Shown here: one piece after another, positions 13,018 through 22,510 of the stretch
Numbering within the stretch: the first letter of the stretch is position 1
Layout: the number at the start of each line of letters is the position of its first letter
Source of the DNA: Lonsdalea populi
Lineage (GTDB): Bacteria; Pseudomonadota; Gammaproteobacteria; Enterobacterales; Enterobacteriaceae
Length of the DNA: 64,000 bases
Assembly: GCF_015999465.1 (NCBI RefSeq)
Contig: NZ_CP065534.1
Location: 682,001-746,000 of the forward strand
Direction: 5' to 3'
The notes under the pieces: generated by a model
Database searches by the model: none
What the model saw: only the letters and a program-made list of their open reading frames with translations
Told to the model about the DNA's origin: nothing
Position numbers and translations under genes: made by a program

Positions 13018-14568
13018 CTAATGTGCGCCGCCACCGCCTCCGGCACTGCCAAAGGGCGGTCGAGCGAACCACACCAAAACAATCAGCGCTATAAATATTG
13101 CCGCTGCGGCCCAAAAAATCTCGTTTGCAGCAATGATCAGACCTTGCCCGGTAATCTGCTGGGCAAGATAAGAAGAGACCTGCTGCTGAGTGAGCCCTAA
13201 AGCCTCCATTTGCTGGTAGATCTGCTGCGCAATGGGATTATAAGGCGACACAGACTCCGTCAACTGAGCGTGATGTAGCGCTTCTCGCCGCTCCCAAAGC
13301 GTGGTCGTTAGCGACGTTCCGATGGAGCCCGCGAGGGTACGCGAGAAGTTGAACAAACTGGATGCTGCAGCCAGCCGCTCTGGCCCTAGTCCAGAAAGGG
13401 TAATCGTCGTCAGCGGCATAAAGAAACATGCGACGGCAAATCCTTGGACGAACTGCGGCCAGGCCGAGGCGGCGAAGTCCATTCCCGGCTCAAAAGTGTA
13501 GGCTCGCCAATAGAAGCAGACGGCGTACATCACAAAACTGAAGCTCACCAGATAGCGCATGTCCAGACGCGGCGCGAAGCGACCGATAATCGGCGACAGC
13601 AGTACTGGCATCAGTCCGACGGGGGCCGAGGCCAGTCCTGCCCAGGTGGCGGTGTACCCATACACTTCCTGCAATAGCTGCGGCATAAGAACGATGGCGC
13701 CGAAATAGAACATAAACGCCAGGCTGGTGCACAGGCAGCCAATCGTAAAGTTGCGTGACGTGAACAGGGAGAGATCGACGACCGGATTATCATCCGTCAG
13801 CTCCCACACCACCAGGAATACTAGGGCTATCACCGCGACGACGCAAAGCGTGATGATCTCTGTGGAGTTAAACCAGTCCAGTTCCTTCCCGCGATCAAGC
13901 ATCATTTGCAGGCAACCTACCCCTAAAACCAGCAGCACCAATCCGATAGTGTCTATCGGTCTGACCGCGACCGCAGTCTCACGTCCACGCAGTAGCTGCA
14001 ACGCCAGCACGACCACCAGAACGCCCAGCGGAATATTGATGAAGAAGATCCATCCCCAATGGTAGTTGTCGCTGATCCAACCACCGAGTATCGGACCGAA
14101 AATCGGCGCGACGACGACGGTCATCGACCACAGCGACAGGGCGATACTGCGTTTCGCCGGAGGATAGTTGTTCAACAGTAGGCTTTGCGACAGCGGGATG
14201 ATCGGACCTGCGACCAGCCCTTGCAGGACACGGAAGAATATCAACATTTCGAGGCTGTTGGAGATACCGCACAGCCAGGACATCAGTGCAAACAGTCCGG
14301 TGGCCCAGACGAAAAGGCGGACTTCGCCGAAGCGTTTCGCCAGCCAGCCGGTAATCGGAATAGAGATGGCGTTCGCTACCCCGAAGGAGGTGATAACCCA
14401 GGTACCCTGAGAGTTGGATGACCCCAGATTGCCGGCAATCGTCGGGATCGCCACATTAGCGATGGTGGAATCCAGTACCTGCATGAAGGTGGCCAACGCG
14501 AGTGCAATGGTCAACAAGGCCAGCTGTATTCCCTCAAGCGGTTTCTTCTGCACGTGTTTATCCCTCAT
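13018..14568 (-). CDS. emrB: Multidrug efflux MFS transporter EmrB (DHA2, 14 TM)
   Basis: Inner-membrane proton antiporter of the EmrAB-TolC pump, which exports hydrophobic uncouplers and antibiotics. The 516-aa protein has the DHA2 start region TFMQVLDSTIANVAIPTIAG near residue 25, motif GWLAKRFGEVRLF near 75, and SQSLLLNNYPPAKRSIALSL near 125. The C terminus ends in the glycine-rich GGGGGAH tail typical of EmrB. It starts two bases after emrA, so they form one operon. In E. coli luxS follows emrB; here the next gene is lsc. Confidence 0.96.
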   Translation of the reverse strand: MRDKHVQKKPLEGIQLALLTIALALATFMQVLDSTIANVAIPTIAGNLGSSNSQGTWVITSFGVANAISIPITGWLAKRFGEVRLFVWATGLFALMSWLCGISNSLEMLIFFRVLQGLVAGPIIPLSQSLLLNNYPPAKRSIALSLWSMTVVVAPIFGPILGGWISDNYHWGWIFFINIPLGVLVVVLALQLLRGRETAVAVRPIDTIGLVLLVLGVGCLQMMLDRGKELDWFNSTEIITLCVVAVIALVFLVVWELTDDNPVVDLSLFTSRNFTIGCLCTSLAFMFYFGAIVLMPQLLQEVYGYTATWAGLASAPVGLMPVLLSPIIGRFAPRLDMRYLVSFSFVMYAVCFYWRAYTFEPGMDFAASAWPQFVQGFAVACFFMPLTTITLSGLGPERLAAASSLFNFSRTLAGSIGTSLTTTLWERREALHHAQLTESVSPYNPIAQQIYQQMEALGLTQQQVSSYLAQQITGQGLIIAANEIFWAAAAIFIALIVLVWFARPPFGSAGGGGGAH

Positions 14569-14570
14569 GC

Positions 14571-15743
14571 TTAGCCTGCGTTAGCACGGATAATCTCGTC
14601 GATGGTCTGATTGACCGGCGCCATATTCAGCTCCAGCGCATCGCTCTGGTAGGCGGGTTCGCTACGTGGTATGTCAGATAAGACTTTGCCGTCCGCCTTG
14701 GCGGTATCAACATTGACCAACATTGATAGACCGATGCGCAGGGGATGATCCGCCAACTCTTGCGGATCGAGCTCAATACGCACGGGAAGACGCTGGACGA
14801 CCTTAATCCAGTTGCCGGTGGCATTTTGGGCCGGCAGGAGGGAGAAGGCGCTGCCTGTACCCATATCCAGACCGACGACCTTGCCTTTGAACACGACATC
14901 GTCGCCGTAGAGATCGCTGACGATAGTGGCGGGCTGGCCGATACGCATATTGGTCAACTGCGTTTCCTTGAAGTTGGCGTCCACCCACAGGTCTTTGGCG
15001 GAAACGACCACCATCAAAGCCGACGTTGAGGCAATTCGTGCGCCGACCTGTACGCTGCGGCGTGAAACATAGCCATCTACCGGGCTCACGATGTGCGTCC
15101 GCTGCAATGCCAGCCAGGCGTCACGCAAGGAGGCGGCGCTTTGCTGTATCGCCGGCTGCTTTTCCAACGGCGTGTTGAGAATAAGCGCCTGATTGGCGGC
15201 GAATTGCTGTTTGGCGACGTCCAGCGACGCCTGCGCGCTGGCGACGGCATCGTGTGCGTGCTGCACGTCTTCGCGACCAATAGCGTTGACTTTGCCCAGC
15301 GCTTCACGGCGATTCAAATCACTGATCGCTTGGTTAAGCGCCGTCTGCTGGAGCGCGATATTCGCCTGGTATTGGCGACTATTGATAATTAACTGATGAA
15401 CCTGACGCACGCTATTGGCTAGCGCGGTTTGTGCGCGCTCGTATGCCAGTTGGGCATCGGTTGGGTCGAGTTCGACCAGAACATCGCCTTTTCTGACGAA
15501 GTCCGTACTGTCGACGTTAACGCTGGTCACACTACCGGCTACCTGCGACATGATCTGGATCTGGTTACCCGCGACGTAAGCATCATCAGTTTCCTGATGA
15601 TGACGTAAAACTAGGAACCAATAGGCGAGCCACAGGCAACCGAGGAATAAAAAGAAAAGAGTTAATAGCGTTAAGATGTGTTTCCGACGAGTATTATTGT
15701 TTTTAACCGGCTGCGGTGCAGATGTTTCCACAGTGGAGCTCAT
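14571..15743 (-). CDS. emrA: Multidrug efflux periplasmic adaptor EmrA (HlyD family)
   Basis: Membrane-fusion protein joining EmrB to the outer-membrane channel. It is 390 aa, as in E. coli. One membrane segment (about residues 22-42, LTLLTLFFLFLGCLWLAYWF) anchors it; the lipoyl half-motifs TDDAYVAGNQIQIMSQVAGSV and IVSPVDGYVSRRSVQVGA flank a coiled-coil hairpin (about 95-200). ATG at 15743 is preferred over an in-frame start eight codons upstream because it equals the E. coli start. A 233-base gap separates it from emrR, longer than in a tight operon, so a second promoter is possible. Confidence 0.95.
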   Translation of the reverse strand: MSSTVETSAPQPVKNNNTRRKHILTLLTLFFLFLGCLWLAYWFLVLRHHQETDDAYVAGNQIQIMSQVAGSVTSVNVDSTDFVRKGDVLVELDPTDAQLAYERAQTALANSVRQVHQLIINSRQYQANIALQQTALNQAISDLNRREALGKVNAIGREDVQHAHDAVASAQASLDVAKQQFAANQALILNTPLEKQPAIQQSAASLRDAWLALQRTHIVSPVDGYVSRRSVQVGARIASTSALMVVVSAKDLWVDANFKETQLTNMRIGQPATIVSDLYGDDVVFKGKVVGLDMGTGSAFSLLPAQNATGNWIKVVQRLPVRIELDPQELADHPLRIGLSMLVNVDTAKADGKVLSDIPRSEPAYQSDALELNMAPVNQTIDEIIRANAG

Positions 15744-15976
15744 GGTTTCCCCTGATGTGCTTCTCATTATTCAATGGGTAATTGCCATACGGCGATGTGA
15801 GGGTAGTATCGCTAACGCTCTGGCTGCGATAAATAGACAGCCCGTGCCGAATCCACACTGAGAACATCCCGTGGTGCCTTGCGCGTAAGGTTGCGCAAGA
15901 CGCGAGAAGGTTCGCCTGGTGCCGGTAAACTTCCGTGTAGGGCGGCATGGAGCTGACTTATGATGATGGTGTATAA

Positions 15977-16492
15977 CTAAGACGACATGCTTTTCTCAAT
16001 TTCGTCAAGGCGTCCCAGCAGTTTACGCATCAATGTTTCCAATTCGAGCTGCTCTTCGTCATCCAGGACAGAGCATAGCTGATGCAGGCTGTAGTGTTGC
16101 GGCGGGAGTAACTCATTCAAAAAAGCCTTCCCTTTTTCCGTCATGAACAAGTGCAGACAACGTCGGTCGCTTTCACTCTCCCGGCGCTCAATCCAACCGC
16201 GTTTTTCCAGTTCATCCGCAATACGCGTGGCGTTGGTGCGTGATGAACCGAGCGCGGCGCTGAGCTCAGAAGGCTGAATGCTATAAGATTCTTGCGATTC
16301 GAGCGTAAGCAATGCCATGAACAGCGTCTCATTAATGTTCTGTTCCTTCAGCATTCGATTACGGTGCTCCAGTATTTTTGTCTGCAAATGTAGAAACAGA
16401 CGAAGCATCGTCACTTCCTTATACGGGAAGTCGGGATGGCGAGTGGCGCGCATACGCAGCATACTTTCTATTGGTGCAAACGAACTTTCCAT
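15977..16492 (-). CDS. emrR: Transcriptional repressor EmrR/MprA (MarR family)
   Basis: Represses the emr operon and is released by pump substrates in E. coli. The 171-aa winged-helix protein has the recognition region [20 protein letters not shown] near residue 77 and the wing [20 protein letters not shown] near 105, almost the same as E. coli EmrR. It lies upstream of emrA and emrB on the same strand, the standard emrRAB order; ygaH and ygaZ, which precede it in E. coli, are absent. Confidence 0.96.
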   Translation of the reverse strand: MESSFAPIESMLRMRATRHPDFPYKEVTMLRLFLHLQTKILEHRNRMLKEQNINETLFMALLTLESQESYSIQPSELSAALGSSRTNATRIADELEKRGWIERRESESDRRCLHLFMTEKGKAFLNELLPPQHYSLHQLCSVLDDEEQLELETLMRKLLGRLDEIEKSMSS

Positions 16493-16701
16493 TTATGTCA
16501 ACCTCATTAATCACTTCCTGTATAGTAACGCGGGTTATTACTTGGGTAAATGATGGAAAGTATCAAAAGCGGTAAAAAAGCGGAGAGACGAAAGCACTTG
16601 CAAAATTATTTTGTTGATATTTATGTGTTTTTCTCCTATTTCATGCAATTTTTTTTGACAAAAAAAGAAGAAATTATCTAAAGAAGGAGATTTGTGGAAC
16701 T

Positions 16702-16731
16702 CCCCTGTCGGGTCAAGAGGTCCGATAGGGG
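16702..16731 (-). terminator. Hairpin after the ygaY-type gene
   Basis: CCCCTGTCGG and CCGATAGGGG form a ten-bp stem with one G-T pair 11 bases after the stop codon. No T tract follows on the minus strand, so this is a possible terminator only. Confidence 0.4.
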
Positions 16732-16742
16732 CGGTCAGCGAT

Positions 16743-17927
16743 TTAAGAAACGTCGTTTCTGTTATACCACCAGACCAGCAGGGCGGTGAGGCTGGTTAGG
16801 AAACCCGCAGCGGAAACGCCCAGCCAGCCGAAGTACTGAAACATCATGGCGGATAACATCGAGCCCAGCGCGCCGCCGATGAAATAGGCGGTCATATAAC
16901 CAGAGGTAATACGATTACGGGCCTCAGGCATGTCGCGATAGATAATGCTCTGATTGGTGACATGCACGCCCTGAACCGTCAGGTCCAACGCCAGAATCCC
17001 GATCACCAACGGCAGAATGGAGTGAACGCCCGCGGCGATGGGCAGCCACGACAGCGCGAGTACGACAAGGCCGACGGTCATGACCGCTCTGGCATGTCCG
17101 TGGTCCGCCAGGCGTCCGGCTCGCGTTGCGGCCAGCGCTCCTGCGGCGCCGACTAATCCAAACAGGCCAATAACGCCTTCGGAGTAACGATACGGCGGCG
17201 CGGACAGCAGAAACGCCATAGAGGTCCACAGAATGCTGAAGTTCGCGAAAGTCAGGCCGCCTAAAATGGAACGAATGCGCAGCGGCTTGTACGTGATCAT
17301 GAGATGGAAAATCGAAGACAGCAACTGCGGATAATTCAGTTGATTGTCTTGTTTATAACGAGGCAGTGCGCGCCACAGCAGCAGGGACAGGGCGATCATC
17401 AGAACGCTCGCGACCCAGTAAACCATCCTCCATCCGCCCAGCGACGCCAGCGCGCCCGCCAACGTTCGGGCCAGCAATATCCCCAGCAGGAGGCCGCTCA
17501 TCACGGTGCCGATCACTTTACCCCGGGTTTCCGGCGAGGCCAACGTCGCGGCCAGCGGCACCAGGACCTGCGCGGCGACGGAGAACATCCCGGTCAATGC
17601 AGTGCCGAGTATCATCACCCACAGTGACGACGATGATGCGGTAATCAACATGCCAGCGGCGGACAGCAGGCTCATGCCCACAATCAGCCCCCGGCGCTCC
17701 AGCATATCTCCCAGCGGTACTAGCAGAAGCAGGCCCACGGCATAGCCAAGCTGGGCTGCGGTGACGATAAAACCCGCCTGATTGGGGGAAAGCATGAAGG
17801 CATTGGCGATGGCATCCAGCAGAGGTTGAGCGTAGTAGTTGCTCGCCACCATCAGACCGGTGGCGGCGGACATCAAAAGGGTTAACGTAGGGCTTAACGT
17901 CTTGTTTCGTGGTACGGCGGTGTTCAT
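16743..17927 (-). CDS. ygaY: MFS transporter, YgaY type
   Basis: Predicted 12-segment inner-membrane drug or sugar efflux permease, 394 aa; substrate unknown. MFS motif A appears as VPLGDMLERRGLIVG near residue 72, and the second half carries GRLADHGHARAVM. Opening residues SAATGLMVASNYYAQPLLDA are typical of this subfamily. The position between proX and emrR matches E. coli, where ygaY is a pseudogene; here the frame is intact. Read with the flanking genes it is single and monocistronic, with hairpins on both sides. Confidence 0.85.
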   Translation of the reverse strand: MNTAVPRNKTLSPTLTLLMSAATGLMVASNYYAQPLLDAIANAFMLSPNQAGFIVTAAQLGYAVGLLLLVPLGDMLERRGLIVGMSLLSAAGMLITASSSSLWVMILGTALTGMFSVAAQVLVPLAATLASPETRGKVIGTVMSGLLLGILLARTLAGALASLGGWRMVYWVASVLMIALSLLLWRALPRYKQDNQLNYPQLLSSIFHLMITYKPLRIRSILGGLTFANFSILWTSMAFLLSAPPYRYSEGVIGLFGLVGAAGALAATRAGRLADHGHARAVMTVGLVVLALSWLPIAAGVHSILPLVIGILALDLTVQGVHVTNQSIIYRDMPEARNRITSGYMTAYFIGGALGSMLSAMMFQYFGWLGVSAAGFLTSLTALLVWWYNRNDVS

Positions 17928-18135
17928 GAAATGGTTAACTATTTGTTAAGGCTACAGGTTGGTAGTATCGGACAGATCTCCCACTGATACCACCCTTGCG
18001 TCAATTCCACGCGTAATAATTCCAGCATGAGTAATTGCTGTCACGAGGGCGTGGGTTGGAATGATGAGGTCGGCGGGAAGCCAGAAAATCGATTGCAAGG
18101 GGGATATGTGTCGCGAAAAGGCCGAGAGAAATAAA

Positions 18136-18168
18136 GGGAAGAAGAGCGCCTGATGGAACAGGCGCTCC
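18136..18168 (-). terminator. proU operon terminator
   Basis: Nine-bp perfect stem GAGCGCCTG / CAGGCGCTC (18144-18167) just after the proX stop, followed on the minus strand by TTCTTCCC and a T-rich stretch. Confidence 0.75.
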
Positions 18169-18178
18169 AAAGCACGAT

Positions 18179-19174
18179 TTACTTCACGGCGGCGCGTGCG
18201 GAGTCAACCCACGCGTCAAACTGTTTCTGGTGGGCTTTAATCCAGCCGTCAACGTGACGGTTAATGGCCTCTTCAGACGACTCACCGGCGTGCATACGCT
18301 GGTTCTGCGCACTCACATCGGCAACCGGCAGCCACATGCTGGAGAACAGCTTGGCCGCAGCCGGGTTCTTCTCTGCCCACGCCTTGTTGGCAGCGATGCG
18401 GATGTTGTTCACCGGGAAGCCGTAGTCGGCGCCGTTAGCCAGTTTGGTGCTGACGCCTTTCATGTCTCCCGGCTGGGAGGAGAAAGGAACCTGCAGCCAG
18501 ACGACATCACGTCCCGGCACCAGTACGTTGCTGACCCAGTATGGCGTCCAGGTGTAGTACAGGATCGGCTTACCTTCGTGGAAACGGGTGATGGTATCGG
18601 CGATCATCGCCGCGTAATTACCCTGATTATGTTCCACCGTCGGCGTCAGGCCGTAGGCCTTCAGATGGTTATTGATAGCCGCTTCACAGCCCCAGCCCGG
18701 ATTACAACCGGTCAGATCGGCCTTGCCGTCATCATTAGTATCGAACAGCTTGGCGATTTTAGGATCTTTCAACTGAGCGATGTTGGTTATCTTGTACTGC
18801 TCCGCCGTTTTCTTATCGATCAGGTAACCCTGAGCCGCGCCGGAGACATAAATCCCCTGGCGGAAGAATTTGGCGTCGCCGCCTGCGGATTTGTACTGGT
18901 CGTTCTGCAGCGGATCCCAGTTAACGGCCATAAAGGTCGCGTCGCCAGCGGCAATAGAGGTGTAAGCGACGTTGTAGTCCACTTCGCGCGTCGGCTGGAC
19001 GTCGTAGCCCAGTTTTTCCAACGCTTTGTTCACCAGCTCTGTCTGGAACGTTTCTTCCGTCAGTGTGCTCTGGATCGGCTGTACGGTAACGCCTTTGCCC
19101 GGAAGTTCGGCTGCCGCGAGAGAGGTACTAAGTACTACGGTCAGGGCAAACGTCATTATGCCTGTTTTATGCAT
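18179..19174 (-). CDS. proX: Glycine betaine/L-proline-binding protein ProX
   Basis: Periplasmic binding protein of the ProU osmoprotectant importer. 331 aa with a Sec signal peptide cleaved near AAA-ELPGKG. The mature protein is close to E. coli ProX, including the tryptophan-rich betaine pocket segments ([23 protein letters not shown]) and the disulfide-bearing loop [16 protein letters not shown] at 19174 has AGAGG upstream and begins a normal signal peptide; an upstream start at 19204 would add ten residues. A 101-base gap from proW holds a hairpin. Confidence 0.97.
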   Translation of the reverse strand: MHKTGIMTFALTVVLSTSLAAAELPGKGVTVQPIQSTLTEETFQTELVNKALEKLGYDVQPTREVDYNVAYTSIAAGDATFMAVNWDPLQNDQYKSAGGDAKFFRQGIYVSGAAQGYLIDKKTAEQYKITNIAQLKDPKIAKLFDTNDDGKADLTGCNPGWGCEAAINNHLKAYGLTPTVEHNQGNYAAMIADTITRFHEGKPILYYTWTPYWVSNVLVPGRDVVWLQVPFSSQPGDMKGVSTKLANGADYGFPVNNIRIAANKAWAEKNPAAAKLFSSMWLPVADVSAQNQRMHAGESSEEAINRHVDGWIKAHQKQFDAWVDSARAAVK

Positions 19175-19240
19175 AAAAATTCCTCTTGTTGGTGTCGGGG
19201 ACACGTGGCGTCCCCTGTCATTATGATGAGTTATCTTGAC

Positions 19241-19262
19241 GTGACCGACCGCAGCCGGTCAC
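19241..19262 (-). other. proW-proX intercistronic hairpin
   Basis: GTGACCG and CGGTCAC form a seven-bp perfect stem in the gap between proW and proX. An RNA hairpin here could protect the proX message or set the ratio of binding protein to permease; that role is inference. Confidence 0.4.
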
Positions 19263-19275
19263 GAGGGGCTGAGTA

Positions 19276-20418
19276 TTAAGACTTGATGAAAGGACGGGCC
19301 AGCAGACCGATAGGACCGCTGTTGAACCAGCGCTGATTGTTACGGCTGCGCTTGTCGCGGCCCAGAGACTGGGTCAGACGGTCAAGGATGATGGCCAGAA
19401 TGACGATCCCAACGCCGCCGATTGCGGCCTGTCCCATATCGAGCCGGCCGATACCGCGGAGTACCATCTGTCCCAGACCGCCGACGGCGATCATCGAGGC
19501 AATCACCACCATCGACAGCGCCAGCATCAGCGTTTGGTTGACCCCGGCCATAATGGTCGGCATCGCCAGCGGCAGCTGAACTTTCAACAGCATCTGACGC
19601 GGGCTGGCGCCGAACGACTCTGCGGCTTCCAGCAGGTCGGCGGGAACCTGACGTATCCCCAGAATAGTCAGACGCACCATGGGCGGCAGCGCAAAGATAA
19701 TAGTGACCACCACGCCCGGTACGTTGCCGATGCCGAACAACATGACGATTGGCACCAGATAGACGAACGCAGGCGTTGTCTGCATCGCATCCAGCAGAGG
19801 CCGGATAATCTTCGCGGCCCGCTCGCTGCGCGCCAGCCAAATTCCCATGGGAAGGCCGATAAGGACGCAGAAGAACAGGGCGGTCAACACCAGAGACAGC
19901 GTAACCATCGCCTGGGACCATGCGCCGATCGCGCCGATCACGATTAGGGAGATAAACGCCGCCATCCCCATGCCGAAGCGGGAGACCTGCCAGGCCAGCA
20001 GCGAGAACACGATGATCGCGACCGGTGCCGGCATGCCCATCAGCAATTGCTGGAAGGCGTTCAGGATAATATCGACCGGCACGCGCACGCCCTGAAATAC
20101 GGGGCGGAAGTGCATCACCAACCAGTCGATGCCGCGCGTCACCCAGCTATCCAGCGGGATCAGCGTATGTTTGAACGGATCGAGCAGGTTAAAGTGCTCG
20201 GATTCCGGCGTCGGCGCGCTGCTCAGCCAGTCGGTGCTCCCGGCGGGAACGTCGGTGCCGCCGGCGGGCGGAGCGGCATTGCCCCAGGCGTCAGCTCCGC
20301 CGCCATCGGTCGGGGCGGGAGCCGCGCCCCAAGGATCGGCCTGCGGCGCGGCGGCCGGTTGCTGGGCGGCTTGTTCAGCGGTCGTGGAGGTTTCCCACGG
20401 ATTAGTCGCATCAGTCAT
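19276..20418 (-). CDS. proW: Glycine betaine/L-proline ABC transporter permease ProW
   Basis: Membrane subunit of ProU, 380 aa against 354 in E. coli. The extra length is in the cytoplasmic N terminus, which is rich in A, P, Q and G (residues 10-65) with repeated DPWG/DAWG-type units. The core has the BPD_transp_1 fold with the EAA loop [20 protein letters not shown] near residue 265. It overlaps the end of proV by eight bases, so the two are translationally coupled. Confidence 0.96.
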   Translation of the reverse strand: MTDATNPWETSTTAEQAAQQPAAAPQADPWGAAPAPTDGGGADAWGNAAPPAGGTDVPAGSTDWLSSAPTPESEHFNLLDPFKHTLIPLDSWVTRGIDWLVMHFRPVFQGVRVPVDIILNAFQQLLMGMPAPVAIIVFSLLAWQVSRFGMGMAAFISLIVIGAIGAWSQAMVTLSLVLTALFFCVLIGLPMGIWLARSERAAKIIRPLLDAMQTTPAFVYLVPIVMLFGIGNVPGVVVTIIFALPPMVRLTILGIRQVPADLLEAAESFGASPRQMLLKVQLPLAMPTIMAGVNQTLMLALSMVVIASMIAVGGLGQMVLRGIGRLDMGQAAIGGVGIVILAIILDRLTQSLGRDKRSRNNQRWFNSGPIGLLARPFIKS

Positions 20419-21613
20419 TCAGAGAGCCCTCTTTATCCAGTGCCTGCAGCAGCATCCCTTTAGAGATGATGCCCATGTACTCATTGTTTTCACCGACGAC
20501 AGGTATGGCGCAGGGAGCTTGTGCCACGAGGGAAATCAGCTCGTTGAGCGGCATATCGGCGGGAACCGGAACCGGATCGGACAGCAGCGCCTGATCCAGC
20601 GGCAATTGCTTCTTGTGAGCCTCTTTCAGCGATTCGATCGATACGATACCGATGAATTTCTGGCCGCGCTCCAGCACATAGCCGAATTCCCGGTCCTCTT
20701 CCTGCAAAATGGCCAACGCGGAACGCGGCCCCACGCCGGGCGATTTACGGATGATAGCGACCGGTCGACGGCGCGCGATGTCTTTGGCGCTGAACACCTG
20801 GCTGATGTCGACGCCGCGGAAGAAGGTACGCACGTAGTCGTTGGCGGGGTTGTTCAAAATTTCATCCGGCGTTCCCACCTGAATCACTTCGCCGTTGCGC
20901 ATGATGGCGATACGGTCGCCGATGCGCATGGCTTCGTCGAGGTCATGGGAAATGAACACGATGGTGCGCTGCTGACGAGACTGCAGCTTGACCAACTCAT
21001 CCTGCATTTCGGTACGTATCAGGGGGTCGAGCGCCGAAAACGCTTCATCCATCAGCAGGATGTCCGGGTCGTTGGCCAGTGCGCGAGCCAGGCCCACACG
21101 CTGACGCATCCCGCCGGACAGCTCGTCAGGATAGGATGCCGCGTAGGCTTCCAGTCCGACCTGCTGCAGGGCGTCGCGCGCTTTCTGCTCCCGCTCTGCT
21201 TTGGGGATGCCCGCCAGATCCATACCGAACGCGGTATTGTCGAGGATGTTCAGATGGGGCATCAGCGCGAACGACTGAAACACCATACTGATCTTTTTGC
21301 GGCGAACTTCACGCAGGGCGCCGTCAGAGATTCGGGCGATATCTTCGCCGTCGATCAGCACCTGACCGCGCGTCGGTTCTATCAGACGATTGAGAAGGCG
21401 TACTAGCGTGGATTTTCCAGAACCGGATAATCCCATGATGACGAATATCTCGCCTTCTTCAATGGCCAGATTGGCGTTTTCGACACCGACCGTGAGTCCG
21501 GTCTTCTCAAACACCTGATCTTTATTCAAGCCCTTGTCCATCAGCCCGAATGCACGGTCAGGATGTTCGCCAAATATTTTGTAGAGATTTTTTACTTCAA
21601 GTTTAATTGCCAT
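20411..21613 (-). CDS. proV: Glycine betaine/L-proline ABC transporter ATPase ProV
   Basis: ATP-binding subunit of ProU, 400 aa as in E. coli. Walker A is [14 protein letters not shown] near residue 61, the signature is [15 protein letters not shown] near 164, and Walker B with the catalytic glutamate is [12 protein letters not shown] near 185. Two C-terminal CBS domains (about 280-395) are the ionic-strength sensor in this family. First gene of proVWX, behind a promoter that matches E. coli proU P2. Confidence 0.97.
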   Translation of the reverse strand: MAIKLEVKNLYKIFGEHPDRAFGLMDKGLNKDQVFEKTGLTVGVENANLAIEEGEIFVIMGLSGSGKSTLVRLLNRLIEPTRGQVLIDGEDIARISDGALREVRRKKISMVFQSFALMPHLNILDNTAFGMDLAGIPKAEREQKARDALQQVGLEAYAASYPDELSGGMRQRVGLARALANDPDILLMDEAFSALDPLIRTEMQDELVKLQSRQQRTIVFISHDLDEAMRIGDRIAIMRNGEVIQVGTPDEILNNPANDYVRTFFRGVDISQVFSAKDIARRRPVAIIRKSPGVGPRSALAILQEEDREFGYVLERGQKFIGIVSIESLKEAHKKQLPLDQALLSDPVPVPADMPLNELISLVAQAPCAIPVVGENNEYMGIISKGMLLQALDKEGSLND

Positions 21614-21697
21614 GAAATTGGTTAGTTCCTATAGTGACGATATTGCTTTGATGCTATGCGCTATAGATCTGCCCTGGTAACGATAAAACAGCCGTAC

Positions 21698-21725
21698 ACC
21701 CTAACATAATGAATATCTGAGGCAA
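21698..21725 (-). promoter_or_regulatory. proU main promoter (P2-like)
   Basis: On the minus strand -35 TTGCCT (21720-21725) and -10 TAGGGT (21698-21703) are 16 bases apart. The stretch from the -35 through TCAGATATTC closely resembles the E. coli proU P2 promoter as I recall it. The 5' leader is about 75 bases. In E. coli this promoter is osmotically induced and silenced by H-NS through a downstream regulatory element. Confidence 0.8.
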
Positions 21726-22510
21726 CCCATTAAGTCATTTTATGGAATTTCCCGCCTTCGGAATCTTTGGTTTTTTACGTGTTTTTTTGATGTCAAAAAC
21801 AGGCGGAAAATATCCTTTATCAAAAAGTATTAGAAATATTAATAAAAAATTTCTACGTGTAAAATCAAATCATTGTGTTGTTTGTGACGCATTACGCGAT
21901 CCGCGTAAATCCTATATTTCCACTGTCGCGATTTTGCGCTTTTCCATATTTATGTCAGCGACGGAAAATAGTGCGGCAACGCTCTGCTTTTTGGTGAAAA
22001 AGAGGTGCGCCGATCGGTACGGCCTTAGCGAATTGCGTTAAAATAGCAATGCACTATGAGCGGTTTTTCAGCGCCGGGCGTGGTCGATGTCGCCCCAATG
22101 GTAAATTTCGTTATCTTCCCGCAGTTGATATTATTAATGGGTAATAAAGGGGATATTTTTCGTTTCGTTCTTTTCAACGAAGAGATTCAAACCGGTTATA
22201 TTCCGTCGGCGATGCGTTCGCGGAAATAACCGTCGGGGCGATAATCGGGCAAGGCGAGCGACGTTAATTCACCTCGCTATTAATATTAAAGACTCGTGCG
22301 TGTGCTTATCGATACGTATAAATACATCTGTGAAATATGAATATATTTCATTTATCCGGTGAAAATAGAATTATATGCCTGTTATTTATTGGTTATTAAA
22401 GTGATGAATCGCTTTTTCTACAATGATATTCTCGATGGCTCTTAAAATTTAACTTCGCGTTATTACCGTTATGGTCAATTAATCTTTTTTACTCGGATAT
22501 GTAGAGAGCA
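21726..22510. other. AT-rich intergenic region between proV and the first GH13 gene
   Basis: About 785 bases, mostly AT-rich. It contains an eight-bp inverted repeat with a four-base spacer, TGAAATAT / ATATTTCA at 22332-22351, a possible operator for the downstream gene. Open stretches inside lack a credible start signal or coding character, so no gene is called. Confidence 0.5.

Noticed and set aside
18230..19279. Long plus-strand open frame opposite proX
   Set aside because: Antisense to an unmistakable binding-protein gene, with low-complexity R/V/H-rich product and no start signal.
20129..21406. Long plus-strand open frame (about 425 codons) across proW and proV
   Set aside because: It is antisense to clear proV and proW coding and shows no family features; GC-rich codon use produces such shadows.
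21742..22041. Plus-strand frame of about 99 codons upstream of proV
   Set aside because: It lies in AT-rich regulatory DNA beside the proU promoter, has no ribosome-binding site and no protein-like composition.
22331..22352. CRP site at TGTGAAATATGAATATATTTCA
   Set aside because: Only one half fits TGTGA and the N6 spacing to a second TCACA half is missing; the dyad there is longer and different.
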